The position numbers and the translations under genes were made by a program. The notes beneath the pieces were generated by a model. The model saw only the letters and a program-made list of their open reading frames with translations, made no database searches and was not told the DNA's origin. From Molossus alvarezi (lineage: Eukaryota; Chordata; Mammalia; Chiroptera; Molossidae), in assembly GCA_037176705.1 (NCBI GenBank), contig CM073891.1, positions 51,586,571 through 51,650,570 of the forward strand: a stretch of 64,000 bases of DNA, written 5' to 3'. The stretch's first letter is position 1. The number at the start of each line of letters is the position of its first letter. This document shows, piece by piece, positions 43,101-55,100 of this stretch.

Positions 43101-46100
43101 TTTTTGTTTATTTTTATTTATTGATTTTAGAGAGAGAGAGAGATGAAGGGAGGGGGAGAGAGAAAGAAACATTGAGTTGTTGTTCCACTTATTTATCCAT
43201 TTATTGGTTGATGTGCCCTAACCAGGATCAACCCTCAACCATGGTGTATGGGGACAGCGCTCTCACCAACGGAGCCACCCAGCCAGGGCTGGGCTTTTGT
43301 ATTCTTCCTGTCTCAATCTTTACAGGGCAGCGGAGCACAGAGGGAGTCTCGGACCAGCCCCAGGTTGTCTTCCTGCCTGCCGGAACCTTCTGTGTTCAGG
43401 GCTGACTTGGGAGCTTTCCCAAGGTCAAGGTACCTGAGTCATCACCTTTTAATCTTCCCCATTTCAAGCAAATCCCTTTCCAGGGCCCTTTCTGAGTTTT
43501 CCACACTCAAAGAATCTGACAGAGACCAGCCAGCAGTCCAGGGTTTCCAGCCTGTGTCTGCAGCCCTCCACCCACCCCACCCACCCCACCCACCCCCTAT
43601 CAGGTGTCCTTGTACCATCTGTCTGGAGCCAACAATTGTGGGGACTCACACTCAAAAACCTACTCAGTTGGCTGTTTGAGGACAAATGTTTTTGTGGCCT
43701 TTAGCCCTGGGGCAGCAACTTGGAAGCTGGGGGTGGGGCTCTGCCTGGCACCAGGGCAGCGATCTTTCTCATCCAGGCTAATAATTCTGGAAATACTCGT
43801 TCAGATTTCACAAACTAGGGCCATGGACCATGAGGGTCCCTGACTCCTGCTTCCTCTTGTGTCTTGGAAAAACACATGGATCCAACCAGGTGCGATGCCC
43901 AGATGCAGGGCAGACACTGTGTGAGTTTCCCTCCCACAGAGTCCCTGGCAGGAGGCTACACTCAGTAAAGGGTTAGGGAACAAGTGAGTGTCTCAGTGTC
44001 ACATTAAATGGATAGAGAGCCCCCATCCCTGTGTCCCAGCTCTTACACCTCCAAACCTGCAGCCCTGTTGCAGACACACCAAGGGGCCTCGGGCTATCTG
44101 TCCAACCAGTAGACACCACAGAGAAACATTGTAGGTCTGCCTATTCTATGGAGCATGGAGCTGCAGGCAAAACAATGAACTCGTCCTCAGAGTCAGTGAT
44201 ATTCCACCTGCACAAGCCCTCCCACCCGGACAGGCATGATGAATATCATGACACTTATAATACATAGAATAGGACATTACAGATAAGACCTGTAAGTGCC
44301 TGGGGAGAGTGGGCACCAGGTTAGTTTTATGGTGTGTGAACACTTTGGGCTCCACATCATTAGTGAGTTGGGTGCCTTCCCCCCACATCTAGATCCAGTG
44401 CCAGGTGGACGGTATATGACTCTCCAAGGTCACCTGAATACAGGATGGGTGCGGGAGGAGGAAGAGATGGAAATGCCAACAGGAAGAAGATGCTCACTTT
44501 GGCTGGAAGGAACAGAGAGTCTAATAGATGCAGATGTCTCAGCACCCCTCAAAGATTGGGATCTGGGTGAATAAGGGGGTTGGAAGGCCCCGGACAGTCC
44601 CTGGGAAGCACTGGGTGAATGAATCAATGAAGGTCATCACCCCGATCCCACAGCATCATCAGATGCTCTCACCAGGCTTTGTTGGCTCAACGACCTCCCT
44701 AGATCCCTGTGATGGAAACTCCCTGCAAATCAGCTGCTCCTGCTAAAGACCCAATGTTTGCTCAGCATGTTGCTGAGGCAGGGTGAAGGAAATACTGTCA
44801 GCAGGGACATCTCTCAAGCACAGGAAGTGGACGACAGCTTCCTCCTGTGCTGCTTCAAGTGTTGGGGAGCCTCTCTTTAGATTAATCTCTTTGTCCCTGC
44901 CCTGCATTGGAGTCTCGTGCACATCACACCTCCCCCAGGCCCTGGATCCTGCTGCTCCTGCCCAGGAACCTGGAGACATCAGGAATCTGCCAGGGCAGGA
45001 GCTCAGGACATGTTGGCTGACAACATGCACACAAAGGTCTAGTTTGTCAAGAGCGCAAAGTTAAGATTTATGCATTTCAAATACCACAAGATCTCACTTA
45101 TTTGTGGAATATAAAGAACAAAATAAGCTGATGAACAAAATAGATCCAGAGACATGGAAGTAGGGAACAGACTGACAAACCTCCGATAAAGAGGGGGTGG
45201 GAGGGCACGGGGAGATATACAAAAGAACATACATGCATGTATGCATAGCCCATGCACACAGACTATAGTACTGTGAAGGTGGTGGGGGGCTACTGAAGTG
45301 GAGAGGAGGTGTCAGTGGGGTCAAAAGGAGAAACATCTGTAACAAAACTAAATAAATGAATGAAAAACAAAAAATAAAAGATTTCAATGTACATCAATCT
45401 TACCTTAAAAAAAGGAATCTGCATGGACAGTAGGAGGTAGAGGTGCAATGGGAATGGCAGAGTGTGGATAAGTGCTGACGCCTGGGATGAAACACAGGCT
45501 TTCACTATACTATTGTGTATATTTCTATGTACCCAAAAGGTTTCAAAATTTCAAAAAAGAGAAAAGGAGTCTAGACTTTGACAGGGAAAGAAAGGCCTGG
45601 GAAGCTAGGGAAGGAACACCACTGTCAGTCCAAGGCTGTGGTGAACCTCCCCATCCTGTGCTTGGACGGAGAGAAAAGGAAGAGGAGTAGGAATGCCCAA
45701 GGGAACAGGAACCCCAGTGGTGACAGGTGGTTTCCCTGTGCTGGGATTCACATGCCGGCCATGCTCCCTTGTGGACCCTCCTACCCCTCAGTCTCGGCTG
45801 CATAAACTCCACATCACTGAGGGTGACTCGATTTACTTCTCCTCACTGTGGAACAGTGGGTCCAAAGGAAACACAAAGGGCCAGAACAAAGGGGGTACAG
45901 GAGCTCGGGGTGGTCGCCCAGTCACCCTGCCAGCCTCCTGCACACGGGAACATGGCACACGTGGGACGTGGGTGTGAGCATCAAGCCTGCAGGCCCTGTG
46001 GGGAGGGGGGCTCACAAGTTGCTGTGGCTGCTATTGTCCTGCAGTGGCAGCTCCTGGCGGCGGCCCCTCGTCTCCAACTGCTGGCTCAGTTTGTCCAGCT

Positions 46101-49100
46101 TAGTGTTCAGCTGCTGGCTCTTCACCTTCTCCAGCACCAGGTCCTGCAGGGACAGGGTGGGAATAAACGTGGGGCCGGTGTCCAGCAGAAATGGCAGGGA
46201 GGGCTGGGCACAGGCCCTTCTCAAGGATGAACAATTGTCTGCCCAAGTTATGGCTAAATCAGGTGTCGTGAGGGCTGGGCAGGTGGTTCCATGAGGACAG
46301 GTGAACCTCAAGGACATCTTGCAAAGAGAAGGGCTGACCATGCTCTCCCAGCCCTGTGCCAATGACCAGGCCATGCAACCGTGTGCCAGGATGGATCCAG
46401 TGAGCTCCAAACACATGATACATGGGTTGGAAGTACTGTTCTGCTGACCTTTAAGTAGCAGGTTAAAAATTTTCCTTTTCAAGGAAGTAACATAACTAAA
46501 TGTATGTTGCAAAGAATTTGGAACAAAAAGATAAAAAGGAGAAGGATTCCATTTTAAATCCTGATTTTGTTTAGTTTTCCAAGTGGGTGCTGCTCTCACT
46601 GAGTTAGTGGACTCAGCCTGTCCACCTCCACTCCCACATCGCTTTGTGGGTCTGCATCCGGCGGCTTCCATGCTCTGCCTGGTGTCCAGCTGTTTGCACT
46701 GGGACAAAGAATGGTGTTCGCCAGACATGCCACCTGCAGATCCCAGCCACCCTGGGGTTGGGTGAAGCCATGCGGACCAGGTCTAGCCTGTGGGCTGGGA
46801 GTGGAGATGGGATGTGTCACTTCCCAGCTGCTGCTCATGAGAGCTGCCATGTGACCTTCCAGAGGCCTTTCCCTACCATGGCAACTGCCCAAACCTTGTG
46901 TTGAGATGGTGGAGCCCTAATATCAAAGCAGCTGTGTCACAGTCCAGATGACAGGCTCCCAAGTGAGTCACTTGGACTCTGGTGGGTGAGAAGTCAGCCG
47001 TGATGTGGTCATCTACTGCGACCCTGGGGTTGTCTGTCACTGCAGCACACACTGCCCCAGGCCTACAGAGGCAGGGACTGCGGGTCCACAGCACACGCCT
47101 CTGCCAGCACTGCCTGTCCTCTGGTGAACACGGAGCCCTGTGTTCCCCTCATCTCTGTCCTCTTCTGCCTTGGTGCACAGCTGGAACACACTTCCTGCCT
47201 CCCTCGTGGCTAAGATCAGACGTGGCACTGAGTTCCGCCCTGTGAAATGTGGCTTTTCTCACTTACTCTCTTTTCACCTACTGGCCACATGCCAAAGAGC
47301 CCAAAGAGGGCTCCACTGGGACATGGCCGAGCAACTGGGTGGAAGAAACCAGCTGCCCGAGTCCCTGTGCAAAGGCCACCTGGGAGCAGCCACACTGAGC
47401 TCAGCACACCTGAGGCTTAACTTCTGTGCAGGGCTGTTCAGATGAATCATTCACTAGAGCAGCTGTTCCCTCGGACGTGCTGCAGAAATGCCAAGATGGC
47501 CCAGGCACAAATCCCAGGGAAACCCAAAACACGTCTTTTATCTAGAAACTGCAAGACGTTCATACCCTTTGGTCCCATAATTACACTTCTAGGGATGATC
47601 CTAAGAATAAAGATACACATGTGCAAGGATGTCCAACATTATTTAAAATGCTAAAAATATTGAAAAACAACCTAAATGCCAAAAAAATGAATTACAGTAA
47701 GTCTATAGAATTAATATCAGTCATCCATTAAAAATCATGGGTCATGGCTTAAAGCCTATGTAATGTAATGAGAAAAGGTGCAATAACTACAAAACACATA
47801 GGGTCAAGATGCAGAGAGTAGGGTGTCGTGTGTGTGTGTGTGTGTGTGTGTGTGTACATGCTGGCATGACAGTGGTTGTCTCTGGGCAGTAAGTGAACAG
47901 CTGGCTATCACTTAGTTCTTCGTACCTTCCAGCAATACCCTGTTTAGAACCAGGGAAAACATTAAAGGAGGACACACAGTCCCACTTCCATTCCAGAGCA
48001 CCCCCTACAGCATGCCCCTGCCTCTCTGGACAAAGACATCAACCCTACCATTTTCCTAGGTAAGTGGGGGGTTGCCTGCACCCAGCTCACCACTCTCAGG
48101 GTCCTCAGCCTCTTCATGTGAGTGGTGACTTCCTTGGTGAAGTGTCTGTTGTTCTTCTCCAGCTCCTTAAGCTCGGTGGCCACATCCTTGCAGTGCGCCA
48201 TCTCCTGGTTCAGAGCTATAGACAGCTTGGTGGTTCTATCATCCAAGTCTGCACCCTCCAGCTCCACCTGCTGCTGTGGCTGCTTCACCGCCTCTTCCAG
48301 CAGCTTCTTGTCTTTCTCCAGCTGGGCCACCTCCTGCTCCAGGGCTTTGTTGTCCTCAGACCACTCTAGCTGCTTGTTGGCCAGCTGCTGGGCCTCCAGG
48401 TCCTGTTGCTGGGCCAGGTTTTCTGCCTGCGGCTCCAGGAGCTCTTGCTGCAGGGCCTGCGCCTTTTGGCTGCTGCTGTCCAGACTCTGCCGCAGCTGCA
48501 TATTCTCAGCACTCACATTCTGGGGGCTGAGCTCTAGGCTCTCCCACTTCCTGCTCAAGGCCTCCAGGTCCTCCTCCTCCTGCTCAAGCTCCTGGTTCTG
48601 CATCTCAATCTGAGCCATATTGGCCCTCGTGAATCTCATAGTCTCCACCATCCTGCGCAGCTTTAGGTTCTCTTCATTCAGCTGCTTGTTCTCCCGCTCC
48701 AGCCCCTCGAGCTGCACTGACATGTTCTGCAGGGTGGCCAGAGACTTGGACAGCTCCTGGTTCTCCAGCCTGAGGCCCTGGTTCTCACACTCTAGAGCAT
48801 CCATATTCTCGGTGGTCATCATTCTCAGGAGGGTGAACTCCTGGGCCAGCTTCTTGTTCTCCTTCTCCAGCCAGTGCAACTTCTTCTTCAGCTCCTCTAC
48901 TTGCTTCACCCTCTCCTGCATCTGCTCCATGTCCCGCTGCAGAATCTGCTTCTCAAACTGCAGCTTGCTGAGTTTTCGGCTGGTGTCTGTAACTGTCAGC
49001 TGGAGGACTTTGTTCTCTTCCTTGATGTTTTTTGTGTAGGCCTCACTGATGCCCAGCGATGCCTCCTGCAGCAACAGCATTGATTGATTAAGAAGATCCT

Positions 49101-52100
49101 TGTCTTTTTCAAGAACCTGGATCTGCAGGAAAACATAATGGAAACGACATAGGCGGCTGCACAAATGCATTTCAGTGATTTGGGTAAGAACTGGGAGACT
49201 AAAGTGCAGGTCTGGAAACAGTGTGCCACTGTGTGCCCAGCAGAAGTCCTGATGATTCCCAGATGTCTGATTTAGACACAAGGAGACCCCAACTGACACA
49301 GTTCAAGTCCAAATACATTCATAGCAGCGGGATGATCTAGAAACATAAACCACATCTCTTTCTTGAGACAATGAAAGTGCCCTGGATGGTTAGGCTCAGT
49401 GTTAGAGCAAGGGCCCAGGAACTGAAGAGTTGCAGATTCTACTCCAGGTCAAGGGCATGCACCTGGGTTGCAGGTTTGATTCCGCAGCCCTAGTCAGGGC
49501 TGTGAGGGAGGCAACCAGTCATTGTGTTTCTCTCACATCAATGTTTTTCTCTCTTTCTCTCTCCTTCCCTCCCTCTCTCCCACTCTGTCCAATAAATCAA
49601 TAGAATAGCATTCTTGGGTGAAGATAAAGGAAATGATAATAAAACAAATCAATGAAAGGACTCCCTTGCTGCTTTCTGTCCTGGTCTTCAGGAAGCTCTC
49701 TGCCTGTGCAGACACCGCAGGTGATCTTCCCTCCACCTTCGGGACTCACCATCCTCACCCCGGCCTGCAGCCTCCCTGGCCCCTTGTCATCCTCCCGGGC
49801 TCAGCGTGAGAGCCAGCCCCTCAGAGAAGCTGCATCATGATTCTAAATTCCCTGCACCTCACAGGACTTTAGGTCTAAGTTTATTCCCCCAAGAGTACAC
49901 GTCTGAAGTCCCCTGTCATTTTGCCTTCTGCACTGTGAGCCACATCAGGGTGGGGCCCTGCCTGTCTTTCCACTACACACAGCACCATCCCAACCCCTTG
50001 TTTTGCTCTACTAGAGATGGTCAAAACCACAAGTACTTGGCACCCAGCCTCCCTTGCAGCTCGGGATAGTCATGTGTCGAGCTTGGCCAAAGAGATGGGG
50101 AGGCCTTCCCTTTGCCCCTTCACTCTCCACTTTCTTTCGGCCCATTTTTTGGAAGGTACAACAGCCACCACCAAGATTGGCTGAGCAGGAAGAGACGAGC
50201 CTGGATCCTGGGTGGCATCACTGAGCCACTGCCCCAGCACTGGACTGCCTACCCTGGGACTTACTGTAGTTGAGGAAAATCAACCCTGGGGATTCCCAGG
50301 TCCTCAGCATGATGCAGGACATCTGGAGCATGACCATCTTTTATCCTGTGGGGCTGCCTGTGTGCTGCAGGACACTTAGCAGCATCCCTGGTCTCTACCC
50401 ATCACAACCAGGATCACCTCCTCTCTCCTCCCCCAAGTCATGACAATCAAACACAAATCACTGGTGCCCCTGGGAGGTAAAATCTGTCCCTGAACCTCAA
50501 CTGCAGTTCAGAATTGATGGCCTGAGCTACAGCTGAGCGAGAAAACTGGTAACCTACTTATCCCTACTAATCAGTGGCCAGGACACGGCCATGACCCTGG
50601 ACTATTCCTCTTGTGGGCAGGGCTTCCAGGGCAGGAACTGGCTCTGGAGGGCCTACCTGCCTCATGCTGTCCGCTCTCAGCATCTGCATGTCAGACAGCA
50701 TCTGCTCTTTTTCTTCAAATAGCTCCTCACTGAAGCTCTGGAGATCATTGATGGTCTGCTTCTCACCCTCGAGCTCATGCTGCAACTTTTCAATCTACAG
50801 AGCCGGAGACCCAGCGCATATAAAAGTCAGTTTCACCAGCAAACTATGTTTTAAAGCAAACCCAAAACTGTCAGCCCCATAGAAAACTTCAACAGGACTA
50901 TTCTCCAGGAAAACCTTCTTCCCGCCCACTTCCTGGGCAGGTGCAACAGCCACTGCTGAGACTGGCTGAGCAGGAAGCAGGGAGCCTGGCTCCTGGGTGG
51001 CCTCTGTGAGCTGCTGTCCCTGTCCAGGTCTTGTTCTGCAGTGACCTCCCCACACCCGTGACCACTGACAGCCCACAGAGTGCAATGCCAGCTCAGGGCA
51101 GAGAAAGGGCATGTGGCTCCCCACTCCTCACCCTCCTGCTTCCATCTTTGGCCGTGTCTACTATCCGGAGGGTCAGGCCACATGCCCCGGGACCAACAGC
51201 CAGCACTGTTGGATGCCCTGCAGGGACATCACCAGGTTGGTGACATTCCTACTCATCAGCTGCTCAGAGCGGTCTCTGCTATGTCTCTCCTTCCTCTCAT
51301 CCCCCAAGTAAGTGCATCCCCAAGGCCTGTCCTCTTTACCCACATGGCTCCCCCTCCATACCCCACAGCCCCTGTGAGCATGCCGGAGTCTCTGACCTAC
51401 TGGGTCTGCGCTGGGGTACAAGAGTCTGCATGCTTGACCTGTGATCCTGATGCCGCTGGTTCAGGACACTGGCTCTGAACTCAACAATGGGTCTCCAAGG
51501 CAAAGTTCAGACGGTTCTGAAGCTTCTAAAGGCCTCAAAACTCAGGCACTGATTAGCACCTCTGGGCATGGTATCTGAGATGTCCTGCAACCCAGGGAGC
51601 AGCCAGACCCAGACCCGCCTCTGTACACCTGTCTGGGTCATGGCCTGGCACAGGTGGTTTACCCAACTCCTCGAGGGTTTGCTGCTCTAACACCAGTTCT
51701 ACCCACTTCTCTGGGGTGAGACCACCCTGCATTTACCCCAAGCTGTGGGTGCTGTACAAGTCTCCTCTGGAGGAAGCAGCTGGGCAAGCTTCCTCCCAAT
51801 AGGGGGGGGGCACATTCCTGTCCTCACATCACCCTGTCAGCACACCAGGCCCTGCTCCAACATGAGGACACAAGGATGGGGGAGCCTCACCTGGCCTATG
51901 CCAAGAGCAAAATGCGCTACAACCTACCATGTGTCTGAGTCTTTGTCAAAAGCGAGAACATTTTTCATATCCTTCCTTATCGGTGCCCCACTTCCTAGCA
52001 CGCGGTCTGAGCTCATGAGGAAACCAGGCATCTCCCCGATGGCAGTGCCTATGCCTGAGAGAGAGTGGCCCTGAAGAGGAGGCACTGAGCAGTTGTCCTC

Positions 52101-55100
52101 AACCACCATTCAGAGAAGGGCCCGGGGCTCAGAGAGTCCAGTGACTTCCCGTAGCCCACAGTGGGGATGCGCAGAGCTCAGACACACAGTGGTAGGCCGA
52201 CCCCAGCCCTGCTCACTCTGTGGGGGCCTGTGGTGTGTGCCCCAACCCCCATCTTGCACCCCATCCTTACTGTTAATACTTACCACCACGGCTCCTTTCC
52301 TCCCAGAGAAAGAAGTGTTATTCCAACCTTTGCACTTCTGATTGAAGCTTGAAGACAGGACTGCCCCCTGTCCCCCCTACCACTGCTGGTTGCCCCATGT
52401 TTCTCCTTGTCCACTTCTTGCTGTGGGACTGGCGTCCCTACTCTTGTCCATCCCTAAAAGACCTCGGTTTTCCTAGGGAGAGCTCGCTGGGCTGAGATGT
52501 GAGTTGTCTCAGAGAATTTCCTGTTCTCCCCCAAGTACCAGGCTCAGGCCGAGGGCTCATGTGATGAGGATCCAGGACCCCAGAGCACACATGTGCCCGG
52601 GACCTGCCTCAGTCCATGCATCCCAGAGTGGCCATGTTGTCTGGACGGGTCAGTGTTGGGCCATGTTCCTATAGTGCTCAGCCATGGCCGAGACACACCA
52701 TCCGTCCGAAGTTAGGGAGGACCAGTGACCTGCCAGGCTCAGGGACGATCGCAGCACCAGCCCTGGTGGGGCGGCACAGATGTATTCAGGAAGGAGCAGC
52801 GCTCTGGTGAGCAGAAAGGCTGTAGTCCCAGGACGCCTGGACCACACAGGAGAGCTCTGGTTTGGGGACTTCAGCACTGCCCTTCTCCCAGGGCCTCTGA
52901 GCCCAGTCCTGCCTCCCAGGGCTGGGGCAGGACGGTCACGGTGTCCTCCCAGGGAACCGGTGCACAGAGGAGGCAGGAGTGGGACCCGAGACACAGGAAG
53001 ATGAGTCATGCTGGAGAGGCGGGCACACCGCCAGTCCTGTCTGTCTGGAGGAGGGACAGGAGAGGATCCAAGGGCAGGAGAAGGGTCATCGGTCATGTCT
53101 GAGGCCTCCTGGGAGCTGGGCCCGATGGGCACCTTGCGGGCCTTCTGCGGCAGACCCTGGGGACCCACCGAGTTGGAGAATCTCATCTCTCTCAAGGTCA
53201 ATTCTCTTTCATCTTGGCTGAGGTTCCACTGCCAGTTATAGAGACATGACCTGTGCCCGGCCCACATGACTTGACAAAACCCAAACTGTCTGGTGGCTTT
53301 CCCTGTGCTGCGCTGCCTGAGAGAAGGCACAAGATGGCTTCCTCTCGTCCCACGAGGAGAGGACAAACTCTGTGGCAGCTGCTCCTATGTGAGGAACACG
53401 GTGCTTTACAGGGACAGAGGAGCAAGTGACAAAACCTTGGACCTTTCAGAAGAGACCTGGAGACACCACCACCCAGGGGAGGGACAGTCCCAATTCTCAC
53501 CCAGAGATGAAGGACCAGCAGAGCACGACCAGCAGAACCCCCGTCTCCTGTCTGCGCCCATGTCCCTCCCACTGCCGGTGCAGCCTCAGTATTTGACACT
53601 GGCAGGACTCACGGGCAGTAGGACAGACACCCAGACACCCAAAGAGCACCAGAGTGCCCCTGCCCTCCCTCACCAATACCCGGCCCCTGCTCAAGGGGTG
53701 TTCAGAGCCTGCCGTGCAGCTGCACCCTCCTCGGTGTGGCTATGTGTGCCCATGCCCTCTGCCCCATCCTGGCCCCTCCATGGCCCTTCCTGCCATGTGA
53801 ATGGAGGCCCTCCTACCTGCAGGACATGCCTGCTTGGGAAGCCTGCCTGTGCTCAGAGCTCTGTGTCCCACTGTGGTCCTGGGAAGACCCAGGGTGGTCC
53901 TGAAGGGACAGGAGGCTGATCCATCTCTTCTTCCTCATCCCATCCACTGAACGGAGAAAGTAAGCCTGGTCTCGTTGTACCCCCAGCAGAGCCCCTCCGT
54001 GGTCCTGCACACACACCTGCATGTCCTGCTTCACGGCTTCTCTCCACGGCCCACCCACTGCTTCTCATCAGGGCTGCTCTCTGCATTCAGCACCCACTCG
54101 GTGCTGGACCCCTGACCTACACCACTCATGCCATCTTCTCACACCTATTCGGTGGGTACATCATTAACCCCATTTCACAGAGGAAGCAACGCAACACACA
54201 GGCTAATCCTGTCCAGTCACACAGCTGCGGAAACATGTCATGCTGCCTTGTGACTCCTCAGTGATCACTCTTGTCCCTCTGTCACAGTTGTGCTGTCACT
54301 GGATCTGCATCCTCCCAGCTGCGCATCCTCGCCGACACCTGGGTGCTCCACGTGGCCGCCTCCATGCCGGTGAGTTCCCGACACCACCCCTGGTTACCTT
54401 GTTGCTGAGCTGCTGGTTCTCCTCCTCCAGCTCCCTGCACCTGAGGCTGCTCTCCTCCAGCACCAGGGACACATCCTGGATGGTGCTCTGTAAGCTCTGT
54501 CTCTCCTTCTCCAGCTTCAGGATGTGGCTGGAGGCACATTCTTTGAGTTCAAGCACAGAGGACTTCCTGGAGGCTAAAGGGCAGAGGCAGGTCAGAGCCT
54601 GGATTCCAGGGGCCTTGGCTGCCACTCTCTGCCCCCAGCCCTGAGGCATACATAGGCGTGAAGGGCCTGGGATGGGCTTGCATAGCTCAGCTGGGTGCCC
54701 TCCCTTTTCACAGGGTGCTATTGCTGTCAGCACCTGAAGTTTCCTCAGGCAGTTAGGCCCCGCTACTGGCTCAGATGAGGTCTGTTAGGGGAGCAACTCA
54801 GAGCCTAAGAAGAAAGCAGGTGACACGGAGAAGCCCATGCAAAAGTTCAACACCATGGAACTGCTAGAACCACTTTTTACCAAGTTCTAAGCTGACCGTC
54901 AAATTGAGGATTTTAGAGACTAACAGAGATGGCAAACAGATGACATTTCTTTGCCATCCTGAGAGCAGAGGGAGTCTGGGCTGGCTCAGCTGGGAGGGAG
55001 CAGACACAAAAATTGACTAGGATGTCTGCCAGGAAAGCGGTTGGGTTGCGCATGCCCAGGACTTGCCACCCCTGAATAAGGTCCTTTGGACAGAGGTTTC

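Larger units (their letters stand above)
42479..46015 (-). other. Daple-like intron 10, site of missing exons
   Basis: In Daple the exons between these two encode about 240 residues of distal coiled coil (from TKYKILEG to about ELGERH). I found no minus-strand segment resembling them. The intron holds dinucleotide and CCCAC repeats, a short SINE and an L1 3' end. Confidence 0.6.
46144..48090 (-). other. Daple-like intron 9, old L1 and (TG)n inside
   Basis: GC-rich near the exons. It holds an old L1M-type fragment (47,555-47,810) and a (TG)n run. No additional exon. Confidence 0.5.
49123..50656 (-). other. Daple-like intron 8, SINE and MER20
   Basis: Holds a SINE at 49,378-49,628 and a MER20-like remnant at 50,262-50,522. 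No exon otherwise. Confidence 0.5.

Noticed and set aside
46012..46728. A 238-codon minus-strand frame containing exon 10
   Set aside because: Only 46,016-46,143 matches Daple; the rest lies upstream of a strong acceptor and is intron read by chance.
48064..48613. Open frames of 101-163 codons on the + strand rich in Leu or Ser
   Set aside because: They are the antisense of the Daple-like large coiled-coil exon, whose repetitive Leu/Gln/Glu codons keep opposite frames open.
52650..53366. A 238-codon open frame on the minus strand within intron 7
   Set aside because: No Daple similarity, no paired splice sites in phase with exons 7 and 8, and low-complexity Pro/Arg/Ser composition typical of chance frames in GC-rich introns.
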